Shown here: positions 40,888 through 51,570 of the stretch, piece by piece | How the letters are laid out: each line of letters starts with the position of its first letter | How positions within the stretch are numbered: position 1 is the stretch's first letter | DNA from: Diacronema lutheri | Lineage: Eukaryota; Haptophyta; Pavlovophyceae; Pavlovales; Pavlovaceae | DNA length: 64,000 nt | Assembly: GCA_019448385.1 (NCBI GenBank) | Contig: JAGTXO010000002.1 | Span: 1,364,001-1,428,000, forward strand | Reading direction: 5' to 3' | Position numbers and translations under genes: made by a program | Notes under the pieces: generated by a model | What the model saw: the letters and a program-made list of their open reading frames with translations, nothing else | What the model was told of the DNA's origin: nothing | Databases searched by the model: none

Positions 40888-42635
40888 ATGTCCACCACCG
40901 CCAACGAGACTCGCAAGAGCGCGTTCAAGAAGGGCCTCGATCGCGAGGACGCGCGGAAAAAGCGCGAGGACACGGTCGTCGAGCTTCGCAAGAGCAAGCG
41001 CGAGGAGAGCCTGCTGAAGCGCCGCGCGCTCCACGAGCACGACGCGCCGGATGAGGACGCGATGCCGGGCGCGGACGGGACGCCGACACGGGCGCGCTCG
41101 GCGACGCGCGAGGAGATCCCCGCGCTCGTGCAAGGATGCTACGTGGAGGCGACAGCGCTTGAGTGCGTCACCAGCCTGCGCAAGCTCCTCTCGCTCGAGA
41201 ACAACCCGCCGATCGACGCGGTGATCGGCTCAGGCGTCGTCCCGCAGCTCGTCAACCTACTCTCTGCGGCCGTCGACGGAAGCCCGCGCCTGCAGTTCGA
41301 GGCAGCGTGGTGCTTGACCAACGTGGCGTCGGGATCGAGCGAGCAGACCTCGCATGTCGCGCGCGCCGGCGCCATCCCCGCCTTCGTCCGCCTCCTCTCC
41401 AGCCCGGACGAGAACACGTGCGAGCAGGCATTCTGGGCGCTCGGCAACATCGCGGGCGACAGCGCGACGCTGCGCGACGCGGTGCTCGACGCCGGCGTGA
41501 TGGTGCCGCTGCTTAGGCAGATTCAGGCGGGCCCCAAGCTCAGCCTGCTGCGCAACACCGTCTGGTTCCTCTCAAACCTTTGCCGCGGCAAGCCGCCGCC
41601 GTCGCTCGCGAAGGTGTGCGCGCGAGCGCGCGCCGCGCCGCGCCGCGCCGCGCCACGCCGCGCCGCGCGACGTCTCGCCGCCAAGCTCACGCTCGCTCGC
41701 GCCGTGCGCGCCCCGCCGCACCCGCCGCGCAGATCGCACCCGCCGTCCCCGTGCTCGCGCAGCTGCTGATGAGCATCACCGACGAGGAAACGATCTCTGA
41801 CACGCTGTGGGCGCTCTCGTACATAACCGACGGCGAGCAGGACGGCGTTGCGGCGGTGCTCGCGTCCGGCGTGACGCTGCGGCTAGTGTCGTGCCTCACG
41901 CACGCGTCCTCCAAGGTCAAGGTGCCCGCGCTCCGCACGATTGGTAACATCGTGACCGGCACGGACGAGCAGACCCAGCAGGTCGTCGACGCTGGTGCGC
42001 TTCTCCTCCTCGGCCAGTTGGTCACGGCGAGCACCAAGCTGCAGGAGCGCAAGGAGGCGTGCTGGGCGATCTCCAACATCGCCGCCGGCTCGCGCGCGCA
42101 GCTCTCCGCGACGATCGAGTCGGGCGTGCTCCTGCCCGTCGTGCGCGCGCTCAAGAGCGCCGAGTACCTTGAGATCAAAAAGGAGGCGTGCTGGGTCGTG
42201 TGCAACGCGGCGCACGGGCTGACGGGCAGCGCACAGCAGCTGCTGCAGATGGTCGAGCAGTACGGCGCGCTCGAGCCCATGTGCGACATGCTGCAGGCGC
42301 CCGACGCCAAGATGGTCACGATCACCCTCGACTTCATCGCCGAGCTGTGCGCGGCGGGCGAGAGCGTCGCTGCCGAGCGCGGCGAGGGCGAGAACAAGGT
42401 GGTGCTCTGGTTGAACGAGGTGGGCGGCATCGACAAGCTCGAGGAGCTGCAGGAGCACAAGAACGAGGACGTGTACCGCAAGGCCGTCGCGATCCTCGAA
42501 AAGTACGTCGGCGATGCGGACGAGGAGGACGCGCTCGCGGCGCCCGCCGTCTGCGCGAGCGGCGAGCAGTTTGAGTTTGGCTTGGAGCCGCACCAGCTGC
42601 TCTCGCACCAGCAGATGGGCATGCTCACCTTTTGA
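40888..42635 (+). CDS. Importin alpha (karyopherin alpha)
   Basis: Two exons, 40888-41613 and 41733-42635, 542 residues; the 119-bp phase-0 intron is GTGTGC...GCGCAG. Importin alpha binds classical nuclear localisation signals and imports cargo with importin beta. An importin-beta-binding domain rich in Arg/Lys occupies about 1-60 (RKSAFKKGLDREDARKKRED, ESLLKRRALHEHDA). Ten ARM repeats follow with the family's NLS-binding W..N pairs: EAAWCLTNVASG, QAFWALGNIAGD, NTVWFLSNLCRGK, DTLWALSYITDG, EACWAISNIAAG, EACWVVCNAAHG. The C-terminus has the acidic CAS-binding region. Confidence 0.97.
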
Positions 42636-42868
42636 ACTTTCCATTTTGCGGCGCGCCTTCTCGAAAGGCGCTCGCCGCGCGCAGCAAATCAGGCGCTGCA
42701 CGCGGTGTACTTTCTGACGCGGGGTCCAGGCGCGCGGGTCAGCGGCCCCCGCACACGGGGCGCGACCGTGCGGCAGCCTGTTGCTCTCCTCGAAAGGGAT
42801 GCGAAATGTATTAGGAGGGGGCTTGCGCAAAAAGGATCCTAGCAAAGCGTCTTCCGCGGACACGCGCG

Positions 42869-45029
42869 TCATGCGCTCTTGTTGCCGCCCGCCGCGCACC
42901 CAGCGCCCCACGCGTGCGTGCGCGCACCGGGCTGTGGACGGCCGGCGACGTGCACGCGTTGCCTCGCGCAAAAGCAGGCGACGAAGACGAGGAGCGCGCC
43001 ATTCAGCACGACGACCGACGCGAGCGCCTCCGCTGAGCACGCGAGCGGCTGCGGGCTGAAGGAACGCTGCGCATGTGCGAGCGCGGCCGGCATGGGCAAC
43101 GCGCGCGCGTCGTGCGGCGCGAGCGGCGCGTGCCGCCGCTCGTCGGAAGCGATCGCGCTCTGCTGGGCGCGCGCAGCCGCCTCGGCCGAAGCGAGCGCGC
43201 CATTGCCGGCGCCGACCGCCGCCTCGACGCCGGCCGCCTGTTCGACGCGACACACCGGCTCGGCGAGCGTGAGCGGCGGCGAGGCGCGCGGCTCCTTGAA
43301 CGCGAGCACGACGACGCGTGCCGAGTGCGGCTCGACGTGCCGCGCGATCCAACCGCCCGCCCACATGCCCAAGTCCTCGCCGCCCGCCGCGTCGCGCACG
43401 CTCGCGACCGCTGCACGCACCGTCGGCGCGGCGAGCGGCGCACACACCGAGCAGGCGCGCGCGCACTGCGCGGCCATGTAACCGCCATTCCTGACGCACT
43501 CGCCCGCCGCGGCCCACGTGGCGCACGCGCCCGCGTCGGCGTTCGCGTTGACGCACGGCTCGTCCAGCTGCAGCTCGCGCGCCCACTGCACGTGCGCCTC
43601 GCCCGCGTCGCGCTCGAAGTGGGTCGTCACTGACCTCACGTGCGCCTCGCCGCGGTTCAGGACGAGAAGGGCGACGCGCCCGCCGGAGAGCGCGCGGGTC
43701 CACACTTCGAGGCCCGCGGTCGCGTCGGTCCAGCTGCGCCGCGCGGGGGCGACGAGCTCGTCCTGGTTGATGGCGATCAGGTCCGGCGAGAGGAGCACGC
43801 GACGCGCAACGGCGCTCAGCGCGCGCGGGTCGTTGCCCAGCATGAGCGGCGCGGCGAGGAACGCCCACATCGCAAAGTGCGCCTCCTGCTCCGTGCGTGA
43901 GAGGCCGCCCACCTTGCCCCACCGCTCGCGCGAGACGTAGTCGCCTGGCTTGCACGCGCGCACGTGCGACGGGCACTCTGCGACGATGCCGTACCTACAG
44001 AGCGCGCAGGCGAGCGGCGCCGGCGCGATGGGGCGGCAGCGGAGCGCGACAGTCGGCGCGTGCGGTCAGCAATGAGCGACGTGGCTGCGCGCGGTACGCA
44101 CGGCTCTGAGCGTCGCGTTCCATCGCCGCGCCACTCCACGCCGCCGCGCCGCCGCGCCGCCGCGCCGCGGCGTACGCAAACATGCCGTCGTCCAACCCAA
44201 CGACGAGCATGTCCGGGTCGTTGAAACCGCCCGGTCCGGTGGCACCCGCCACGTCGTCGCGGCCGACGATGCCGTCGACCGCCGACATGACGGACTGCAG
44301 GTAGCCGGGCAGTTTCAGCTCCTTGACATGCGCCTCGTCCCATGCGGCGAACACGTCGCGGCCCATCCGCCATGAGTGGCCGAGGCGCGCGCCCCAAAGG
44401 TGCGGCTCTCCCACGCCCCAATTGCACAGCGAGAAGATGATCGGACGGCCCGTCGCGTTGAGCGCCGATGCCATGCGCTCGTAGATGGCGCGCGGCGTGC
44501 CGGGCAGCCCAGCAGTGTCGCAAAAGTCATATTTCACGTAGTCCACGCCCCACGCCGCGTAAGTGCGCGCGTCGGCCGCCTCGTGCTCCCAACTGCCCGG
44601 GTAGCCCTCGCATGTCTTGCGCCCGGCGTTCGAATAGAGCCCGAACCGCAGGCCGCGCGCGTGGATGTACTCGCCGAGCGCGCGCATGCCCGACGGGAAC
44701 TTGCTCGCAAACGGGACGATCGTACCGTCGTCCGCGCGCTTCTCCATCCAGCAGTCGTCGAGGACGACGTGCTTGTACCCGGCAGCCGCGAGGCCGGTGC
44801 GCACGAGCGCGTCCGCCACCTCGCGGATTCGCTGCTCATTGATGTCGCACCGGAACGAGTTCCAGCTGTTCCAGCCCATCGCGGGCGTCCTGCCGACGCC
44901 GTTGTCGAGCGCGACCGTGCCCGCGAGCAGCGCCGCCAGCCACGGCCACCGCTGCCTCGGCGCGCTGCGCGCGTCGAGCGCGGCCGTGCGCTCGAGCAGC
45001 GCGCCCAGGCTCAGCGGCCGGCCCGCCAT
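42869..45029 (-). CDS. GH27 alpha-galactosidase with ShK domain and C-terminal membrane segment
   Basis: Two exons, 44182-45029 and 42869-43994, 657 residues; the intron is GTTTGC...CTGTAG (187 bp), junction codon AT/G. A signal anchor (WPWLAALLAGTVAL, about 29-42) precedes the GH27 barrel: GRTPAMGWNSWNSFRCD, VVLDDCWM, and the nucleophile in DYVKYDFCD (Asp168). GPGGFNDPDMLVVG (about 266-279) holds the acid/base Asp; MWAFLAAPLMLGNDPR follows. The beta-sandwich part is split by a cysteine module (about 430-467), CVNANADAGACATW through GECVRNGGYMAAQC to CSVC, whose six Cys and GEC..N..YM pattern is that of ShK domains. Near the end a TM helix (LASVVVLNGALLVFVACFC) is followed by a short basic tail. 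Confidence 0.9.
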
Positions 45030-45108
45030 CCACACGGCGCCAACGGTGACGTTCGTCCGCGCAAAAGGATGGAGGTGAGGGTGAGGGTCGGACGCGGAAC
45101 GTGAACGC
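45030..45108. promoter_or_regulatory. Putative bidirectional promoter, alpha-galactosidase/GT77
   Basis: 79 bp between the divergent starts of two carbohydrate-active membrane proteins; contains GGAGGTGAGGGTGAGGGT, no TATA box. Confidence 0.4.
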
Positions 45109-47241
45109 ATGGGGAGGTGGAGCGCACGCGGCGTGCGCGTGCTGGTGGGCGTGGCGATCGCGCTCACGGTGCTGCGCGGGCAGCAGGAGCTTGCGCAGCT
45201 GTGGAGCCACGCCGTGCCGGGTGCGGAGGACGTTGCGACGCGCAGCCTCCGCAACGCGCGCACAACGAGCGCGGCGGGCCGCGCGGCCGAGGTGCAGCGC
45301 TCGGCGCCGGCTCCGGTGCGCGAGGCGGCGCCTGCGACGGCCGCGTCCGTCATCGCTGCGCCCGCCGCGAGCCTGGCTTGGCCCGTGCCTGAGCCCGTCG
45401 AGATCGAGCTGAGCGCCGACGCGGTCCTCGAGGCGTCGCTCGGGAGCGGCGTGATCATCACGACGTTTGCAAACTTCAACCACCTCGACTTTGTGCTCAA
45501 CTGGGTGGCGCACCTGCGCGTCGCCGGGTTGCACAACCATTTTGTCGGCTGCACCGACGACGAGCTGCGCGACGAGCTCGTGCGGCGGCGCGTGCGGTGT
45601 GCGCGCGTCGCGTCGACGATGGAGCGGACGGAGGCCAAGTGGGGCTCGAGCGGCTTTGCGGCGATGGGCCGGACGAAGGGCGCGCTCGTGCTCCGCCTGC
45701 TCGAGCTCGACGTGGCGTGGCTGCTCTTCCTCGACCTCGACGCCGTCGTGCTGCGCGACCCGCTCCCCTATCTGCGGCGCGCCGTCGACTCGACGGGAGC
45801 GGACCTTCTGATGCACTCGGACGCGCTCAGGCCGTCCGCGCCGCGCGAGGGCGTGGACGACGGCGCGGAGCTCGAGGAGCTGCGGCGCACCATCGCGCCT
45901 GAGCTCAACACCGGCCTCTTTCTCATCCGCCCGACCAATGGCACGCGCGCCGCCGCCTCCGCGTGGGTGGGCGTGATGGCGGACGACCGATTTTTCGGAA
46001 ATTGGAAGAATGACCAGCAGGCCTTCAACGCGGTCCTTAGGCGTGGCATGCCGTACAGCGCGCCGGGCGAGCGCGTGGTCGGTGCGTTCGACGGGCGCGT
46101 TCGGCTCGGCGTCCTGCCCGTCCACCTCTTCGCCTCGGGCCACACGTTCATGGTCCAGAGGTTACACGAGCGGTTGCGCGTACGCCCGTTCGCGGTCCAC
46201 GTGACCTTCGTCAATTGCGATTCGGCCGGCAAGCGCTGGCGGCTGCGCGAGGCGGGCGAGTGGTTCGGCACACCCGATGGCGACGAGCACGTCGACCCGT
46301 CCGCGCGCGTCGGCGCGGCGCTCGCCACGACCGCCGCCGCCACGCCACGGCCGCCGCCGACTCGGCCCGACGAGCGCTTCCTTGTGGTTGAAATGGATCT
46401 GCCCGCAAACCTGACGCGCGGCTTCGAGCCGCTCGCCGCCGGCCGCGTGCTTGCCGTCAACGACAGCGTGCTGCACAGGCACTGGGCGCTGATGAACCAC
46501 CAGCTCGTCCAGCTCCGCCGCGCGCTCGCCCTCGCGCTCGCGACCAACCGGACTCTCGTCCTCCCGCGGCTCATGTGCGGCCTCGAGACGGTGACCAACT
46601 TTGGGCACTCAGGCGTGCGCTGCCCAGAGTGCGGCCAGCAGCTGCCCTACCTGTGCCCGACGGACCACGTGCTGCGCATGCACTACTGGGCGGGCAGCCC
46701 GCCCTCTGGGCCCAAGCCCGCCGTCCACATCGCCACGCGCGAGTACTCGTTCCTCGAGACGCAGCGCCGCGCCGCGCTCGCCGACAGGCTCGCGCGCGAG
46801 CACGTCGCCGTTGAGCTGCGCGCGAGTGCGCACGGCGCCCCCGCGCGCCATGCGGTGCCGTGCGAGCTGCCGCAGTGCCGCTCGCCCACGCGCGAGCTGC
46901 TCGAGCGCACCCCCGCTGCGGCAACCATCGTGCTCGACGTCCCACCGGGCGGCGCGCTACTCGACACGGACGTGCGCGAACGGCTGCGCGCGCACGCGCG
47001 CGCGCCGCTTGTGCGGCTGACGGGCGTGACGGCGGCGGATGTGCGGTTCGCCGATGGTGCGGCGCACAAGGCGTTTGCCGAGACGGTCACGTGGCTGCCC
47101 GGCGGCTGGTGCTGCGCCAAGCCGCCCGCGATCGGCAAGCCGGGGCATTTCTTCTACGACATTTGGGCGGACACGCTGCCGCACACGGACCGGTGGGGGC
47201 GGCACTTCGTCGACCGATGGGAGGCCATCGTCGGGCCGTGA
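45109..47241 (+). CDS. GT77-family glycosyltransferase (nucleotide-diphospho-sugar transferase)
   Basis: 710 residues, no intron. Type II membrane layout: a short basic N-tail and TM (VRVLVGVAIALTVL, 9-22), then an Ala-rich stem. The catalytic domain (about 110-360) starts GVIITTFANFNHLDFVLNWV and carries the metal-binding DLD at 209-211 in LLFLDLDAVVLRDP, with NTGLFLIRPTNGTRAA and WKNDQQAFNAVL, as in plant XEG113/RRA-type arabinosyltransferases. The C-terminal half (FLVVEMDLPANLTRGFE, HRHWALMNHQLVQLRRAL, LVLPRLMCGLE) matches the second domain of XEG113-like proteins. Probably Golgi; donor sugar not determined. Confidence 0.9.
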   Translation: MGRWSARGVRVLVGVAIALTVLRGQQELAQLWSHAVPGAEDVATRSLRNARTTSAAGRAAEVQRSAPAPVREAAPATAASVIAAPAASLAWPVPEPVEIELSADAVLEASLGSGVIITTFANFNHLDFVLNWVAHLRVAGLHNHFVGCTDDELRDELVRRRVRCARVASTMERTEAKWGSSGFAAMGRTKGALVLRLLELDVAWLLFLDLDAVVLRDPLPYLRRAVDSTGADLLMHSDALRPSAPREGVDDGAELEELRRTIAPELNTGLFLIRPTNGTRAAASAWVGVMADDRFFGNWKNDQQAFNAVLRRGMPYSAPGERVVGAFDGRVRLGVLPVHLFASGHTFMVQRLHERLRVRPFAVHVTFVNCDSAGKRWRLREAGEWFGTPDGDEHVDPSARVGAALATTAAATPRPPPTRPDERFLVVEMDLPANLTRGFEPLAAGRVLAVNDSVLHRHWALMNHQLVQLRRALALALATNRTLVLPRLMCGLETVTNFGHSGVRCPECGQQLPYLCPTDHVLRMHYWAGSPPSGPKPAVHIATREYSFLETQRRAALADRLAREHVAVELRASAHGAPARHAVPCELPQCRSPTRELLERTPAAATIVLDVPPGGALLDTDVRERLRAHARAPLVRLTGVTAADVRFADGAAHKAFAETVTWLPGGWCCAKPPAIGKPGHFFYDIWADTLPHTDRWGRHFVDRWEAIVGP

Positions 47242-47346
47242 ATCGCGCTTCTCGGCCCTGTGCAAGCTCTTTTTGCCGCCCTTGTGTCCTCGACTCGGAC
47301 AGCAGCAAATTGTCTTTGTCAGGCAATCTGTGTTCTCAGCTCAGAC

Positions 47347-48333
47347 TCAGAGCGCGCCGAGGTCGGCCATGTCATTGAGAAAGCTGGCGTACGCGCTGTC
47401 GCCGCCGGACGGCACAGCCGAAGCCGCCGGCGGTGGTGCGGCCGAGCGTGGCGGCGGTGGGCCCGGCGGCGCGACTGCGGCCGGCCCGGCGCTCAGAGCA
47501 ACGCGGCCCGGCGGCTGCGCAGCAATGGCGGAGACCGCTGGCCGCGCGATTGGTCGCGGCGCCGGCTTCGCGGGCGGACGCCTCCGAAGCGCCGCGGGCA
47601 CCATGCCGAGCACCTGCTTGTCCAACTCCTTGGGCGGCGCCGGTGGGGCCGCGCTCGGCGGGCGCGGGTGTGACGCGGCGACAGCCTGGCCGCTCGCAGC
47701 CGCGGCGGCCGCGGCGGGACGTGCGGGCGGCGGCGGCGGCACGACGCCGGACGGGAGATCGCGAACGATTGCGCCGCATGCGCCCAGCCCAGGCATCGGC
47801 GGCGCGCTCGGCGCGGCGAGCACGGGCGGCGGCGCCGCCGGTGGCACCACCCCAGTGATGGCTGCCGCGGGCACCTGCGCGCCGCCCGTTGCTCCATCCA
47901 TCGCAGTCGGTGCGTGTGCGCCCGACGCTGCCGCCGCGGCGGGTGGCTCCAGCGCGTCGGCGTACGCGCCCGGTGGCGCAAACGCAGCCGGCCGCGCCGG
48001 CTCTTCGTCCTGTGCGGGCCGCTTCCTGCCGGTGATGCGCGAGATGTCGATCGAGACGGCACGCGACGCCGCCTCGTGCGACGCGTGCTCCTCGTGCGCC
48101 TGCCACTTGTCGCGCAACTGGTCGAGCCGCGCCCTGAGCTTCGGGTTCTTGAGCCGGCCAGCAGCGTCCAGCTCCTCAAGGCGGTCGAGCTCGGCGCGCA
48201 GCTCGTCGGGCTTGGCGGCGATGGTCATGGTGGCCTGCTTGTCGCGCTGAGTCTTATTGCGCGCCTTCTCCTTCTCCTTCATCTTCTTGAAGAAGACGTT
48301 TGTCGGGTTCGCGCTCAGCTTGTCCTTCGGCAT
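47347..48333 (-). CDS. WBP11: WBP11-like splicing-associated protein
   Basis: 328 residues, no intron, start MPKDKLSANPTNVFFKKMKE. WBP11 is a nuclear Pro-rich protein that binds WW domains and PP1 and co-purifies with the spliceosome. The basic N-terminal WBP11 domain (about 1-75) includes NPTNVFFKKMKEKEKARNKT and LRAELDRLEELDAAGRLKNP. A long Pro/Ala-rich region carries PPxxP and GMVPAALRRRPPA, matching the human FVPTALRVRR block, and the C-terminus SAYASFLNDMADLGAL matches YEAFMKEMEGLL. It is shorter than the animal protein, lacking most of the acidic middle. Divergent to the EF-hand/WD40 gene (132 bp). Confidence 0.9.
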   Translation of the reverse strand: MPKDKLSANPTNVFFKKMKEKEKARNKTQRDKQATMTIAAKPDELRAELDRLEELDAAGRLKNPKLRARLDQLRDKWQAHEEHASHEAASRAVSIDISRITGRKRPAQDEEPARPAAFAPPGAYADALEPPAAAAASGAHAPTAMDGATGGAQVPAAAITGVVPPAAPPPVLAAPSAPPMPGLGACGAIVRDLPSGVVPPPPPARPAAAAAAASGQAVAASHPRPPSAAPPAPPKELDKQVLGMVPAALRRRPPAKPAPRPIARPAVSAIAAQPPGRVALSAGPAAVAPPGPPPPRSAAPPPAASAVPSGGDSAYASFLNDMADLGAL

Positions 48334-48465
48334 TTGCGCGCGCGCACGTCGAACTGTCGCGGCTGGCGGACGCGCACGATGTCGACGGAATATTGATGCC
48401 GTTTCCGCGCGGGAAACGGCGGCCGGCATCGTGAACGTGTTCGTTCACGCTGGCCGTCGAGGCGG
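48334..48465. promoter_or_regulatory. Putative bidirectional promoter, WBP11/EF-hand-WD40 gene
   Basis: 132 bp between divergent starts; includes CGTGAACGTGTTCGTTCACG (about 48430-48449), an imperfect palindrome, and TATTGAT about 80 bp upstream of the + start. Confidence 0.45.
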
Positions 48466-49713
48466 ATGGGCGACGGCGCGGAGCATCAGATCAACCTCGC
48501 GAAGCTCCTCGAGCTGCACGCGGCGTTCCAACGCGCCGATCTCGATGTGAGCTCCGCCCTCGACGAGCCCGAGTTCGTCCGCGCATTCGCGACGGTGCTC
48601 GGCGGCGACGTGGGCCGGATCCGACGGCTGTTCGCTCGGATCGACGCAAACTCAGACGGGCAGATCACGTGGGACGAGTTCACGAGCTACTTGCTGCTCA
48701 AGCCCAAGGGTGCCGAGGCTAGCTACGCCCTCCATCTCCTCCCCGCCGACGCAGCCGACGCGGCGTCCGACGCGCGCGCCGCGGGCCGGTGGGGCGCGCC
48801 CAAGCCGGGCGGTGGCGGGATGATCGAGCGGCTGCTGCTGCTGCCCTCGTCGGAGCGGTACGTCGCCGCGGGGCGCGATGGCACGGTCCGTGTCTACTCT
48901 GCTGCGCATGCCGTCTCGGCCCTCGCGCCGCCCGCCGCCATGTCGCGCGTCGCAGGGCCAGGCGGCTCAGGCGCGCCCGCGCCGGCCGGTGCCGATGTGT
49001 CACGCTTCGATGCGCCGCCGCTGCGCGTGCTCACGCCGATGCTCGTGCGCACGGTGCATGTGGCGCTCGGTGCGCGCGCCACGCTCGGCCTTGCTCCTGC
49101 CAAGGGCGCGAGCGGAGGCGGCGGCGCGGCCGGCGGCGCTTGTGCGATGAGATGCGCCGCCTCGTCGCCGTCGCCGTCGGCCGGCGGCGGCCACGCCGCC
49201 GGCGGCGCGAGCGCGCCACCGGTGGAGGCGCGCAGCTGGGTGACCAACCTGGTTGAGCTGCCGCGCTCAAATCGCCTCGCCGCCACGCTCTCCGACCGCA
49301 CGCTCGCGCTGCTCGACATGTCGAGCTGGGACGTGCGGGCACGGCTGGTTGATTTTATAGCGATACCGACTGCGCTCTGCGCGATTGCTGAGGAGGGCGA
49401 TGCGCCCGCCGACGCGGCCGCCGATGCGGCCGCCGGCGCGGCGATGGCGCGCGCGACGGGCGGCGACGCGGGCGGCAGGGCGGGCGAGCTGCTCGTCATC
49501 GGCGACACACGCGGCGTCGTGTCGCTCGTCGACGTGTCGCCACCGGCGCTTCTTGCCGCGCGCAGGGCGCGTGCCGAACGGTACGGCACGATGGGCGCCG
49601 AGATTGTAGCGTCGGCGTGCGGCGGTGGAGGCGCGGGCGGCGCGAGCGCGGTGCAGGCCGCGCTACCGTCCGTGAGCGCGAGCGGCGGCGAGGGCCCGCA
49701 TGACAGCGGCGGC

Positions 49714-49745
<32 letters not shown>

Positions 49746-51539
49746 CGGCGGCGCTGCCGACGGCGCCGGCGGCGTTGGCGGCAGTGGCGGCCAGTGGACG
49801 GTCGGGCCGCGCATCCGTTACGCCGAGCAGCGCCACTCCGATTGGGTGACGAAACTCGAGTTTGTGCCCGAGCTCAACACGATCATCTCCGCGTCCCTCG
49901 ACGGCACAATTGTGATTGGTGATCTGGGCCCGCACGCGAGAAACCGACGCGTCCTCGGACAGGCAACCGCCATGCGTCAAGGCTCCACGGGCAATGGCGG
50001 CATGGGCGATGGAGGCGGCAGAGGCGGCGGCGGCGGCGGCACGGGCGAAGGCGCGGGCGCGGCAGCATTTGCGCGCGCCGACGGCGCGGACGGTGGTGGT
50101 GCTGCTGGGGTTGGCGGCGGCGCGTCGCGCGCGGCTTCGCCCGAGCAGCGCCGTGTCCCGCATTCGCCGCCCATGGGCGTCGCGCCGCAGCCGCCGCCGG
50201 CCGCGGCCGCGGGCGCGCTTAGCACCGTGCAATCCCCTTTTAAAAAGGAGCGCACCGCGCGTCTGCGCGGCGTGCTCGACTTTGTCTACTGCCCGCGCGC
50301 GAGGCTGCTCGTCTCCTGCGGCGTCACGCGACACATTCAAGTTTGGAACCCGTACGCGGCTCGCGCAGCCGATACGGGGCCGAAGGCAGCGCCCGAGCCG
50401 ACGCCCGAGCCGACGCTTGAGCCCACGCCCGCGCCCGCGCCCACGCCCGCGCTCACGCACGCGCTCAACGGTGGAGGCGACGATGCGGTGGACGGTCCGG
50501 CGATGTCCGGATTCCTCCGTCCGGGCGGAGGGCGCGCGGGCGCGAGCGCAGCCTCGGCGCAGCCGCCGCCGCTCAGGCGCTCGAGCAGCGCGGCGGGCGC
50601 AATCAGCGGCGCGGGCGGCGCGCCCGGCCTGCGCGCCATCTGGTCGGCTGCGGTCCAGCACACACCGCCCGCCGCGCAGCACATGGTCTCGCGACCCATT
50701 GCGCTCCTGCAGGGGCACAACGCGCCAGTGTGCGCGCTCACTGTCGACCCGGAGCGACTGCTGCTCGTCAGTGTGGCTGCCGACAAGGAGATACGACTGT
50801 GGGACCTAAGGACCTTGCGATCGCTGCACGCGGTCCGCGACGTCTACGCCGACCGGCCGGAGGACAGGCTCGCGTGCGTCGCGTGGGACTCGGCGCGTGC
50901 GCGCTTGCTCGTTGCGACCTCAACGATTCGGTTATGGGGCGTGCATGCGCTCACGCCAGACGGCGCTGCGCAGGTGGGCGGGCAAGCCACGCCGCTCGTT
51001 GGCGCAGTCTGGGCGCGCCAGTTTGGGCAGTTTGTCACCGCGGACGAGGACGGCGCCATCGTTGTCTGGGACGGCGCAACGGGCGGTTTCGTCTCGTCGT
51101 TCGCGCGCACTCACGGCCGCGCCAAGTTGAGCGCCTTTGCCATTGACGGCGCCGGTCGCCGGGTACTCACCGGCGGCGCCGACGGGCGCGTGCGCCTATG
51201 GAACTATTCGAACGGCGCGTGCGTGCGCGAGCTGCACAACCCGCCACCGACGCACCTCGCGTCGTCGCCCGCCGCGTCGGCGCGCGTCGCGCGCGGCGCT
51301 GAGCGCTCGCACGGCGCGGGCGCGGGCGTGCGGTCGGCGCGCTCGGCGGGCGTGCGGCGGCAATCGCGTTTCGCCGCGCGGCACGCGCGCACGACCGCGC
51401 CCGTCGCGGGGGTCGTCGCCGTCGCCGATGCGCGCGCCGACGCGCCGCGAAACGGTCGCGACGACGAGGGGGAGGCGGTGCGGCTCGGCGCGGGGCAGGT
51501 GCGTCCTTTGCTGGCCCCCGCTATGCTGCTGCTGCTGCG

Positions 51540-51570
<31 letters not shown>

